This document shows positions 8,540 through 17,842 of a stretch of DNA of 33,801 nt, one piece after another. The position numbers were made by a program, and so were the translations under genes. Each line of letters starts with the position of its first letter. Position 1 is the first letter of the stretch. Origin of the DNA: Stemphylium vesicarium (Eukaryota; Ascomycota; Dothideomycetes; Pleosporales; Pleosporaceae); contig QXCR01000233.1 in assembly GCA_004380135.1 (NCBI GenBank), forward strand, positions 1 to 33,801. Reading direction: 5' to 3'. Below the pieces are notes generated by a model that was not told the origin of the DNA, did no database searches, and saw nothing but the letters and a program-made list of their open reading frames with translations.

Positions 8540-10398
8540 ACATGTTTTATAAGCGAGTCGTCCTTACAAGCGAGTCGTCCACCCCACCAACTTTGATCAC
8601 CTTTGGAAATTGAATCAGTTATGCCTCAACGCCAACAAGCTCTATTGCGCTCATCTGAAGCTGATATGCAGCTTACTTTATCATCTCTTAATAGCCACCA
8701 GATTCAGACTGGGAGAGCTGCTGCTCGCGCGTTTAACGTCCCTCGATTGACGCTACGCGACCGACGCGCCGGCAGGCCTGCACGACGCGATTGCCAGCCC
8801 AACTCGAAGAAGCTCACCCAGCTAGAAGAGGAGGTGATTGTCAGACATATACTCGACTTAGATACACGTGGATTTGGGCCTACGTACGCGGCTGTACGCG
8901 ATATGGCCGATAAGCTGCTGGCTGCACGCGGCGCAGGCCAGGTTGGCGTCCACTGCCGCGCAACTTCGTTAAGCGTACAGACAGTCTCACGACGCGTTTC
9001 AATCGAGCGTACGACAGGCAGAGAGCTCTATGCGAGGATCCTGTGCTAATTAGCCGCTGGTTTAAGCTAGTAGAGGATACAAAGGTCAAGTACGGCATCT
9101 GTGATGAGGACGTCTACAACTTTGACGAGGCTGGCTTTATGATGGGCAAGATCCAGACTCAGCTAGTTATTACAGGGTCAGAAAGGAGAAGCAGGCCAAA
9201 GACTATCCAGCCTGGCAACCGCGAGTGGGTGACGGCGATCGCGGCGATCGCTGCGATCAACGCTGCTGGCTGGGCAGTCCCACCATTCCTCATCTTTGCT
9301 GGCCAGTATCACCTGTCCGCCTGGTACGAGGAAGCAGAGATCCCACACGACTGGGCGATCGCAGTCAGTGACAACGGCTGGACGAATAACGAGCCAGGAG
9401 TTGAGTGGCTAAAGCACTTCAACGCTCACACGAAGACTCGCGTTGTTGGTGCGCGTCGCCTGCTCGTCCTTGACGGGCATGAGAGCCACCACTCTCTTGA
9501 GTTTCAAGAGCTTTGCAAAGAGAACAATATCTACACGCTCTGCATGCCACCCCACTCATCTCATCTACTCCAGCCTCTTGACGTTGGCTGCTTCTCGCCA
9601 TTAAAGCGCGCGTATAGCCGTGAGGTTGAGGCCCTGATCCGCCATCACATCAACCACATCACCAAGCTTGAGTTCCTGCCAGCCTTCAAGGCAGCGTACG
9701 ATCGATCGTTCACCTCATCCAATATTCGCTCAGCCTTTCGAGGCGCAGGCCTTGTGCCTCTCCAGCCAGATATTGTGATATCAAAGCTAGACGTACAGCT
9801 CCGTACGCCTACTCCAGCTCCTCTACCAGAGGCTCCCTGGGAGGCTCGCACGCCGAGCAACGTACGTGAGCTAGAGGCTCAATCAACGTTGATACGTAAT
9901 CGCGTTCGGGGGCATAAGAGCTCATCGCCTGCCTCTATTATTGAAGCAATTGACCAGCTTAAGAAGGGCGCTGAGGTGATGATGCTCTCAGCTGAGCTAA
10001 TGCGCGATCGGATTGCTAGCCTTGAGAAGGCTAATACTGTGGCATCAGCGCGTAAACAGCGTAAAAAAAGCGTATACAGCAGCGTGGGGTCTTAACAAAG
10101 GGAGAGGGAGAGGATATACTAGCTCAAAAGGAGGCTGACCAGTAGATTGAGCGTGAATAGCGTCAAGGTGGTGAGCGATTAGGCCTTAGCCGCTAGGCTA
10201 TTGCGCGCTGCAGGAGGTGCAGGGAGACTGGGCATAACTCACGAACGTGCAAAAAGGATGTTGTAGATACTATTTAATCTACTATATTTACTGCTTTATT
10301 CTGCCTTTTAATGTTGTTGCGTTGCGTAGCTTTGAAGGTAATTAAAGTTAGTGGGGTGGACGACTCGCTTGTAAGGACGACTCGCTTATAAAACATGT
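8540..10398 (+). mobile_element. Pogo/Fot1-like (Tc1/mariner superfamily) element, complete ends
   Basis: The element is bounded by near-perfect terminal inverted repeats of 55 bp (48 bp identical, then one mismatch), starting ACATGTTTTATAAGCGAGTC. It is flanked by TA at 8538-8539 and 10399-10400, the target-site duplication expected for this superfamily. Each inverted repeat contains the 13-bp motif AAGCGAGTCGTCC twice, 17 bp apart (8551 and 8568 at the left end), probably paired transposase-binding sites. Length is 1859 bp. It carries one transposase gene with a single frameshift. The right end lies 9 bp beyond the HET stop codon. Confidence 0.95.
8621..10095 (+). pseudogene. Pogo/Fot1-like transposase with one 1-bp deletion
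   Basis: The frame opens at ATG 8621 (MPQRQQALLRSS) and reads a helix-turn-helix-type N-terminus (RLTLRDRR, NSKKLTQLEEE, MADKLLAARG) until about 8955. There the frame must shift by one base to continue (PRNFVKRTDSL, FNRAYDRQRALCEDP, RWFKLVEDTKVKYG). Comparison with the second element (GANWVTNF) suggests one G was lost from a TGG tryptophan codon. From 9043 onward the DDE_1 domain is open to 10095: YNFDEAGF with the first catalytic Asp, GNREWVT, SDNGWTNNEPG, LVLDGHESHHS with the second Asp, then MPPHSSHLLQPLDVGCF. Known members cut and paste at TA. This copy is probably inactive unless complemented in trans. Confidence 0.9.
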
Positions 10399-10407
10399 TA
10401 CTGCAAT

Positions 10408-12078
10408 CTAAACTATATTGAACGCAACCTTCGCCGGATCATAGACTGTGAATTTACTTACGGCCTCCCCATGCATAATCCCATGCACGTAAGCCTCGCC
10501 GACAAGCTGAAATCTTCTCTTTGAGGGGCTTGAACGCGAGTCTTGTCTTAATACAAACGGTATGGTTCCACCAGCGAGGACAGATACAATATCGCCAGCC
10601 TGTAAAAGGGCAGGACCAAGGCCTAAGTAGCCTTTCGAGGTATGAAACAACCTCCTGTTACCACAAGCAGAGTGGGCCGCCAAAAGAAAGCAACTAGCAT
10701 CGCCGGATGTATTACAACTCGACCGAGATGGATAGCTGGTTGTGAAATGTCCTATACTAGCCCGGAAAGCATCAAACTCGGCCAAATGCTTTGGCATGTC
10801 TTCGACTATCATCCCATACCCATCTTTTCTTGCTGTCAAGGTAATACAGGCCACTCGATCGAGGGTCTCGCCAGTTGGGTAGGCAGTGGCACCGGTAAGT
10901 AAATGGTTCAGTACCTGTGCTAGCGTCGTCTTTAGGTAGCTAATATCATCGGATCTGGCCATGACTTGTCTTATTTCGGTGATGGTATCAAACTCAATAC
11001 CCGTAATGTGCAGAAATTGTCCCCACTTGCCTGTCCACTTGATGGAACAAGATGGCAGATGCCGGCAGGCGTCGTAACACTTGATACCTGAACCAAGTGG
11101 CGCCAGAGTGTGGGCAGTGCCAACGTTCCACTTTGGAATCCAGCTTGACCTACAGATAGTAGATCCATGCTGAATCGCAGAAAGCAGGTCAAGTGTTTGC
11201 ATCTTCTCGAGTGTTCGCCTTGCAAATTTTCGGTAAACTGCTTGCGTGCGTCCTTTGGACTCTACAAACTCGTCGGAAGTGGTATCCAAAGTTGAAAATG
11301 CTGAGAGTGTAACGAAGCGATCTTTTTGGACTGTACAATGGAGATTTCGGGTGACTTGTAGCATGTAGAGAAAAGTCTCGCGTTGGTGATCATAACCCCC
11401 TATAGTCGACCACTTCCAAAACAGGTACGCGTTGTAAACGTTCCACATAGAGTGGTATAAAATCGCTTGGTAATGCCGCGTTCTAATTTGAGTAGTTGCA
11501 TCGCCGACTGATTTCCAGGGAATGGTTGAAGGTCCCCAGAAGACAATAGCGGAGGTTGCCATTGTTACTTCCTGGAATACCCATAGTCGTGAGAACCATG
11601 TGCAACTATAAAAAGCAGCTACAGGGCCCCACCAGGAGTCTTTGGGCAACGGGATGTTTTCCTTGAGCAAGGCAATACTTGCGATTCGATCGAATGCTTG
11701 CTCGGCTTTCCCTCCCGTATCCTCCCCAAGCCAAATTAGGACACGTGTCGCCTTGCTGTAGATTTCTCGCATGAGTTTTAGTTGTCGTGCTTTCTCTTCA
11801 GGGTTTTTCTGGTATATGCAGATAGCGTCGGTCCATATGATTCGCTGGGTATGAGTGCTGCGAAGACGTTTGAGAGCGTCGTTCAGATTTCGCCGTATAG
11901 GGAGGCTCCCTCCACTACAACGCAGGTATCCATCATCTTTTTTACACCATGTATAAGACAGTGCTTCAAAGGAAGGTGCTGTGTCTAAGGAAACGACTTT
12001 GAGACGACATTCCAACGCTGAAGTCCGATCTTGGCTTGGATCAATCTCCATCAATCTTATGGTTTTTCCGCCAGGCAA
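10408..12078 (-). CDS. HET-domain protein (heterokaryon-incompatibility type)
   Basis: A 556-codon minus-strand frame has the full HET signature: APSFEALSYTW near residue 35, LPIRRNLNDALKRLR near 60, IIWTDAICIYQKNPEEKARQ near 80, TRVLIWLGED near 110, and WFSRLWVFQEV near 160. The C-terminal region ends with the usual block GDIVSVLAGG, VPFVLR-like residues and LVGEAYVHGIMHGEAV. The frame runs upstream of the first methionine through SYTYERLPGGKTIRL, typical HET lead-in sequence, so the true start lies farther upstream in at least one more exon. HET proteins trigger cell death when incompatible strains fuse, or act in NLR-linked immunity. No lesion is visible in the core. A pogo element sits just past its stop codon, so its 3' UTR is probably transposon-derived. 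Confidence 0.9.
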   Translation of the reverse strand: MPGGKTIRLMEIDPSQDRTSALECRLKVVSLDTAPSFEALSYTWCKKDDGYLRCSGGSLPIRRNLNDALKRLRSTHTQRIIWTDAICIYQKNPEEKARQLKLMREIYSKATRVLIWLGEDTGGKAEQAFDRIASIALLKENIPLPKDSWWGPVAAFYSCTWFSRLWVFQEVTMATSAIVFWGPSTIPWKSVGDATTQIRTRHYQAILYHSMWNVYNAYLFWKWSTIGGYDHQRETFLYMLQVTRNLHCTVQKDRFVTLSAFSTLDTTSDEFVESKGRTQAVYRKFARRTLEKMQTLDLLSAIQHGSTICRSSWIPKWNVGTAHTLAPLGSGIKCYDACRHLPSCSIKWTGKWGQFLHITGIEFDTITEIRQVMARSDDISYLKTTLAQVLNHLLTGATAYPTGETLDRVACITLTARKDGYGMIVEDMPKHLAEFDAFRASIGHFTTSYPSRSSCNTSGDASCFLLAAHSACGNRRLFHTSKGYLGLGPALLQAGDIVSVLAGGTIPFVLRQDSRSSPSKRRFQLVGEAYVHGIMHGEAVSKFTVYDPAKVAFNIV

Positions 12079-12195
12079 TCGCTCATACGTATAGCTTGGA
12101 AGCGACGAGGCTCGGGTGGGAGGTTCTTTGGAGACATCTTATCACGCCTTGAGTTAGCAAAATCACAATGTGCGCTATGCTTTTGAGTAAAGGTA

Positions 12196-12299
12196 GACTT
12201 ACGATTTGATATCACTTTCCACTCGTATCTGTATAGATTCTTCCTGTCCGTAAAGGCGAATGGAGATTCCGAATCGGGGCGTGTCCTACAATCTGCCAA
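12196..12299 (-). CDS. Possible 5' exon of the HET gene
   Basis: Upstream of the HET core, an open stretch ending in YRYEWKVIS meets a GTAAGT donor near 12220. A GCTAAC branch site (about 12150) and AG acceptors follow. Splicing to the AG just before ATGTCTCC (about 12134) would be phase-compatible and lead through VSKEPPTRASSLPSYTYERLPGGK into the HET domain. No ATG fits unambiguously at the far end, so another exon may exist. Confidence 0.35.
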
Positions 12300-13050
12300 T
12301 GTTCTTATGTTGGGTCTGCGTTAAATGATGTATATCTACTAACCTTGCCCACAACTTTTAGGCGTTGTGCATGCTAAAGATCCTTTAGCGATGTTAGTAA
12401 AGCTAGTTAGACCTGATATTCTTATATCAGACCAATACTGACGACATCTTAGGCATACTTGTTCGCGGTTTGATGACTGCACCCAGTGAATCTAATTTGC
12501 GTCTCTCGTTGGGGTCGCCAACAGTTATCAAATTCAAATGTAGCGGAGCGCTACTTGTATTAGACACCATGAATCTAGACGAACAAAATGAAGTAACTGA
12601 GAGAAAGCTTGACCTTACAATCTGCGAGATAAAGTGGCTGCAGGTCGGATTAGGCAGCAGCGTGGCCGCATGCAAAACCCCGCTTGATTTCCTGCCGTGC
12701 CCCCGCATCTGATCAGCCCCTTCGGCCGATGAGCCACCCCAACGAGATTTCGACGATAAAAAAATGAAGCTGTAGAGCCACACCCAAAAGCTATTATCGC
12801 GAGAAAAGCTGGTATACCGCTGTATAGAGCATTGCGCTTCGATTGTGCTATTTAAATCTGGGAGCCGAGAGCAGAGAAAGGTTCTGAAGCTGCGAACAGC
12901 CCTATTAAATGTTCGAGGGTACATATCACATGTGTACCTCTTTAGGACTAGCGTCTGTTCAGCTCGTTCCTTCTATATAGCCCGTTCTGATAGCTCACAA
13001 CAACAAACAAGTTCGCATCTCATGAGCACATTCCATCATTAAATACTGGG
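12300..13050. other. Intergenic stretch with repeat copy B
   Basis: Between the HET 5' end and the second pogo element I see no recognisable gene. A plus-strand frame at 12470-12712 (80 codons) has no family signature. Copy B of the dispersed repeat occupies 12724-12830. Confidence 0.4.
12724..12830 (+). repeat. Dispersed repeat, copy B (5' head only)
   Basis: CGATGAGCCACC followed by CTGTAGAGCCACA and ATTATCGCGAGA matches copy A (4581 onward) and copy C (32766 onward). The internal block and 3' end seen at 32945-33241 are missing here. Confidence 0.55.
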
Positions 13051-13052
13051 TA

Positions 13053-14865
13053 ACGTGAGCCACAAGCGAAACGCCCGCCCCACCGACTCTTTAAGTTTTA
13101 ACACCTTATTACTAAATACTACAATAACCTCCTATAATGCGCAATATATAGAATTAATCGCTGATCTCTACTATATCTTTTTTGCAAGTGCGTGAATTGT
13201 GTCCTGTCTTTCCGCAGCGCGTGCAGTGCCTTTTGCGCTGTTTGCCCGCACCTGTTCGGGCCCTACCCTCACGCGTCTCCCTCTCTACCTGCGCCTGAAC
13301 GTCTAATTGAGATACTAAATCCTCTGCCTCTTCCTTTGAAAGGTCTCCACCCGCCTAAATCCGCTTTCTTTTGCGCGATTTGCGCTCAGAAGCTGCCTTA
13401 TTTGACGCTTTAAGCTGTAGCACTCGAGCAGCTAGCAACGTCTGTGAATGTAGTATTATCTTAGTACCCTCTCTAAGCTGATCAACTATCTCTACTATAG
13501 GAGAAGGTGAAGAACCCTGATGTTTTTGAATGCAATCTCGAAGCAGCGTAAATTGAGCTTCTACTTCAGCGGCGTTGCTAGGTGTTTTGGGGTTCCATTG
13601 GGCGGGCGGTGTTGGCGTGCGAGGCTTGACTTCAAGCTTCGATAGCACCACGGACGGGTTGTAAGGCACTAAGCCAGTTGCTCGGAAGCTTGATTGGATA
13701 TTAGCCTTTGAGAATGCAGGCTCAAAAACCTTCGCAAACGAGGCTAGGAAGGCCTTTTTGTCGATTCGGCCAATGTGGTCTGTTGCCAAGACTTTGATCT
13801 CTTTGCTGTACGCCCGCTTCAAGGGGGCAAAACACCCAACATCAAGCGGCTGCAGAATGTGCGACGAGTGTGGAGGCATACAAAGGGTTATTATCTTGCT
13901 CTCTTCGCAGAGATCCTGGAATGCAAGCGACTTGTGACTCCCGTGACCGTCGATTATGAGCAGCACGTGGCTACCCACTCTCCGCTCCTTTATCTGCTCA
14001 ATGAAGTGCTTTAGCCAGGCTACACCAATCTCATTCGTAGTCCATCCGTTATCGCTAACTCCAATACGCCATTGGGGCTTCAGATCAGGGAACCAGGAGG
14101 CGTCGTGGTTCTTTGCTTTGAAGATAAGGTAGGGCGCGATTGCCCAGCCCATCGCGTTGACGGCGGCGATGAAAGTCACCCACTCACGGTCTCCCTGCTG
14201 GACACCTATTGGCTGAGTACGTCTCTCTGATGCAGTAACTACTTTGACCCGGTTTCCAACGCCCATAGTAAAGCCAGTCTCGTCAAAGTTGTAGGTATCG
14301 TCGTATAGTACACCGTACTTGGCCTTCACGTTCCGTACAAGGTCAAATCAGGGTGTCATAAGCCCTAAATTGCTGCACAAGACCCTTTGGCGATTTCGCT
14401 GTCGATTCAAACGGGACCTAAGCTTAGGCTTGCGGCGGATGAAGTTTGTAACCCAGTTCGCGCCAATCTGCCCTCCACCGCGTGCTGCAAGCAATTGGTT
14501 GGCCATATCTCCCACATAAGGGAGCGTTGGCGCAAAACCTCGTTCCTCTAGCTTCCTTATGTATTGAAGTATTGCCTCCTCCTCTACTTCCTTTAGCTTT
14601 GATGAGTTGGGCTGGATATCGCGTCGGTCACGAAGGGTCCTTCGTTTGACGTCAAACATCATAGCAGCGCGTCGATCGCTAAGTTTGGGGTCGCATTTCA
14701 TTTTTTCGATAGCAAGGATTGTTAGTTCATTATATGAGAGTGATTCAAGGTTGTAATGTTGAGACATTACGTACAATATGTGAGGAGACTCTAAGAGTCG
14801 GTGGGGCGGGCGTTTCGCTTGTGTGGGCGTTTCGCTTGTGTGGGCGTTTCGCTTGTGGCTCACGT
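13053..14865 (-). mobile_element. Second pogo/Fot1-like element, asymmetric TIRs
   Basis: The ends start ACGTGAGCCACAAGCGAAAC and are flanked by TA at 13051-13052 and 14866-14867. The left end has one copy of the 17-bp unit (ACAAGCGAAACGCCC core). The right end has three copies in tandem (units at 14811, 14828 and 14845), so the inverted repeats differ in length. The design (direct repeats with a 17-bp period, then a GCCCCAC block) is the same as in the element at 8540-10398, and the transposases are related. Length is 1813 bp, with the transposase on the minus strand. Confidence 0.93.
13355..14767 (-). pseudogene. Pogo/Fot1-like transposase with a single nonsense codon
   Basis: The frame runs from ATG 14767 (MSQHYNLESLSYNEL) to 13355 with one interruption, a TGA at 14350-14348, and no frameshift: the downstream part continues in the same frame (471 codons with stop). 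The related transposase at 8621 has Trp at this position (RWFKLV versus stop-FDLV), so TGG has become TGA. Domains in order: N-terminal helix-turn-helix (RRAAMMFDVKRRTLRDRR), GANWVTNF, YNFDETGFTMG with the first Asp, GDREWVT, SDNGWTTNEIG, LIIDGHGSHKS with the second Asp, MPPHSSHILQPLDVGCF. The C-terminus is basic (SERKSRKRKRI), probably nuclear. Inactive unless read through, but only one substitution from open. Confidence 0.92.
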
Positions 14866-14867
14866 TA

Positions 14868-15406
14868 CACTTATCGAATCAAATCGAATATAGAGTACTG
14901 TATTTGACTTGTTTGTTTGTTGACAAATCTGGCGCGCACGTCCATACCACCGTATTATCTCCGCAGCAGCAGTTGGCGTACCTCTCGCAGTTGTTGCAAG
15001 AGAGGCTGGGCGGGTTAGCCAGTATTGGAGAGATGCTTGTGGAGAGGGTGGAGTGGGACACGAGCAGCCATACTACACAGTAGGTGCCGCTCAGCCTTGT
15101 GTGCTGGGCCCATCAGCGGGGCACAGCCGCAAGCGCTGGCTCGGGGACCAACGCGACGGTTCGAGTGCATGTACAGTACTTTGCAAAACCGCCCTCACCC
15201 TTTGCGCACTCTCAACTTTGACAGAATCCCTGTCGCAATAGGATAGCCTTGCCTGAGCTTGACCAATGACCATCCTGTCGGTAACCGGAATCCTAGAACA
15301 GCTAGCCTGTACACTCTGAGCTAGTGCCTTGCATATTGCTTACTAACCGTAACTTAAGAATTTAATTGCATTGCCCTTAACTAGAGGTTCTTTCCAACTA
15401 CTGTAA
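14868..15406. other. Intergenic stretch downstream of the NLR
   Basis: No RNA gene or family signature is visible. A short plus-strand stretch near 14950-15080 reads SPQQQLAYLSQLLQERLGG before a stop and might be a fragment of a coding exon, but nothing supports it further. The region carries the 3' flank of the NLR gene. Confidence 0.35.
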
Positions 15407-17663
15407 CTACACAATCTCTAAATTTGCAACTGCATGCTCTGCTTCCCACTCAGCTAATATTGCCAAGGAAGATAACAAATTAGGATGATTAGGTCTGAAC
15501 CTCTGCTGGCAAAGCTTTACGCATTCCCTCATCAGTTTTATAGCCTCTACCTCTCGACCAAGTGATCTCTGTGTGTAGGCGAGATTGTTCATGCTGGCCA
15601 GCGTGTCTGGATGGTCTGCTCCCAGCTTCGTCTTGCTCGTCTCCATCACTTGCACCTCCAGCTTCTTCGCCTCGTCCCATCGGCCTTGGTTCCAGTATGT
15701 CGACGCTAGGTTAGCTATGCTAGTCAGCGTGGAGGGATGGTCTGCTCCCAGCTTCGTCTTGCGAGTCTCCATCACTTGCACGCCTAGCTTCTCCGCCTCG
15801 TCCCATCGGCCCTGATGCTTGTAGGTAACTGATAGATTATTTATGCTGGTCAGCGTGTCGGGATGGTCCGCTCCCAGCTTCTTCTTGCTCGTCTCCATCA
15901 CTTGCACCTCCAGCTTCTCCGCCTCGTCCCATCGGCCTCCGAGCTTGTATGCTAAACCTACCATGGCCACACTCCACAGCGTGTCCTCGTGCTCCTGCCC
16001 TAGCACCTTCTTCCGCGCTTTCACTGCCTTTATAGCTAGCATCTCCGCATCAGCAATGTTTCCCATTCTCTCTGCAAACCACGCTGCATGGTAGAGCACT
16101 GTTGCCCACTCTGCTATCGACGACTCAGCTTTGGGTTCCTGCCCTACGGCCGCCTTAGCATGCGCATAGAGTGCCTGGCATGCTGCCCAGTTCTCGTACT
16201 CTCCAGTTGGAAACGCTGTGCACATGTTACTAACAAACTGCTGCTTCCACTGCTCAAGCGTGTTGTTGGCCTCGAGCCATTTGCGCGTCGCTAGCTGCAC
16301 GAGCGCGTGCATCTCAAAGCTCGTGCCACTAGTGTCGACAGACACGAAGCAGAAGTTACGCAGTGCTACTATGTCGTCTTCAAACTGGTCGCCGCCCACG
16401 CTAGACTGCGATATATCGTCCTCGGAGTCGCTATCTCCATCATCTTCCACCTTCTCCGTCTGGTTGGTCTGCACTTCTTGTCGTTCTGTGCGAGGCCGGA
16501 GTAAATCCTCTGGAATACCTTGTCGGTCGAAGAAGCTCATGAGCGAGAGGAGGTCCGCTGCTGATGACCGTGTTTGCTGTATATACTCAAACGAGATCTG
16601 CCAGGTAACAATAATCGAGTTCTTGGCCTCCCAGTCTCGATGGAGCTGCCCGCTATCGTAGCTGAGTAGGCTTGATCGCTTGCGCTCGCTCTTCCTAAAC
16701 TCCTCCAGGTACTTCGCCACTGGATATCGGGGCACTCTTTGCGAGATGTACGCAGCAGCCTGCACGATAGCGAGCGGCATGTACTCAAGCGCTGCTGCGA
16801 GATCGGCAACATCGCCGCTATCTCCCTGCGCTCCTAGCTTCGTCTCGAATAGCGCCAGCGCCTGCGCCTCGTCCATTGGGTCTACATTAACAATGTTGCG
16901 CTGGCTAACCAGCTTTAGTGCCGCTTCCTTGTTCCGCGTCGTGGCGAGGATGGAGCCGCGCTCGCAGTGAGGGAAGTACTCGCGCAGCGGTTTTCGAATG
17001 ACCTGTGCGTTGGTGATTTGGCCCTGGCTGTCGCTATTAACCTGGACATCGACTAGGAAGCGAGCATCATCGACGTTGTCTAGCACAAGAAGCCATTTAT
17101 GCTCGCACTCGAGCAGCCAGTCGTGCACCAGCTTGAAGATGTTCGCCTGCGGATCTCGCCGCCCAGCGATCTTGACCCAGTCAGCGATGTCGCGGAAGCT
17201 CTGCTCGAACCGGGCCGCGTTGCTGGCGTGCACCCAGAACACCCACGTCTCAGGCGACCGCTCGTGGGTGCGGTAGGCATGCTCGATGGCGAGCTGCGAC
17301 TTGCTTCTGCCGTTAGCGGGTAGTGCTAGATGAGCAGGTGTCTGCTTACCCTACGCCGCCGAGGCCGACGAGCGCAGCCCGCGCGTCCGGCGCAGCGCAT
17401 CTCTGCTGGAGCTGATCGAGCGTCGTGCCTCGCTCGACGAAGTCGGCGTCGCGAGCGAAGGGTGTGAGGATCGATGGTGGTGGTGGAGTTTCGCGTCTCT
17501 CTTGAGGCGGGGTCTGTTAGCGCTGGCTCGGGCCCAACAGTACACAACTTAGGCAGCCCCACAACTCACCGGGTGGAAGGTGGAAGGTAGCGCTCACCGG
17601 GCCGTTAACGATGCCCGCTTGGAAGCCGGCATTCGCGTCACCAAATGAGATTTTGGAGGCCAT
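15407..17663 (-). CDS. NB-ARC/TPR NOD-like receptor with N-terminal amyloid-type motif
   Basis: Three exons on the minus strand: 17663-17570, 17500-17350 and 17303-15407 (2142 nt, 713 aa). Introns have GTGAGT and GTAAGC donors; the acceptors were chosen because they keep frame and complete the P-loop. Residues 7-23 read FGDANAGFQAGIVNGPV, a glycine/asparagine motif like the sigma (Ses_B-type) amyloid motifs of fungal NLRs. PFARDADFVERG leads into GLGGVGKS (residues 77-84, Walker A), LLVLDNVDD (~153-161, Walker B) and a GLPL-like block EYMPLAIVQAAAYI. From ~500 to 690 there are kinesin-light-chain-type TPRs of 42 residues (HPDTL, NNLAYTY-like, GRWDEAEKLEVQVMETSKKKLG). No separate effector domain precedes the motif. 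Such receptors sense a ligand through TPRs and nucleate an effector. No lesion is visible. Confidence 0.9.
15590..15965 (-). repeat. Near-identical 126-bp TPR-coding repeats
   Basis: Three consecutive 126-bp units at about 15594, 15720 and 15846 encode the 42-residue TPRs of the NLR. They are almost identical over about 90 bp each (for example CTCGTCCCATCGGCC and GTCTCCATCACTTGCAC recur in all three). Older units farther upstream in the gene are more diverged. High internal conservation like this marks repeats that expand, contract and shuffle by recombination, known for fungal NLR ligand-sensing repeats. Confidence 0.85.
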
Positions 17664-17842
17664 GATGGCAGCGGCATCAGAGAATGCATGGGTGGTGTCT
17701 ACGGCAAGATCTCAGCTGGCGCTCAGCTGTGCTTCAGCCTGGTGGTTTGCGCCGTTGGCTTGCAGAACTCTCGGCCGCCCAACTTTCCTCGCTACTCCGA
17801 CATCACCGCCACCTATTGCTCCAGAACCACCGTCTATGAAAG

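Noticed and set aside
12427..12924. 165-codon minus-strand frame
   Set aside because: It runs through dispersed repeat copy B and has no domain signature; composition looks like a chance frame.
16218..16661. Long plus-strand frame antisense to the NLR
   Set aside because: Shadow of the NLR coding sequence in another frame, with Ser/Cys-rich translation typical of antisense reads.
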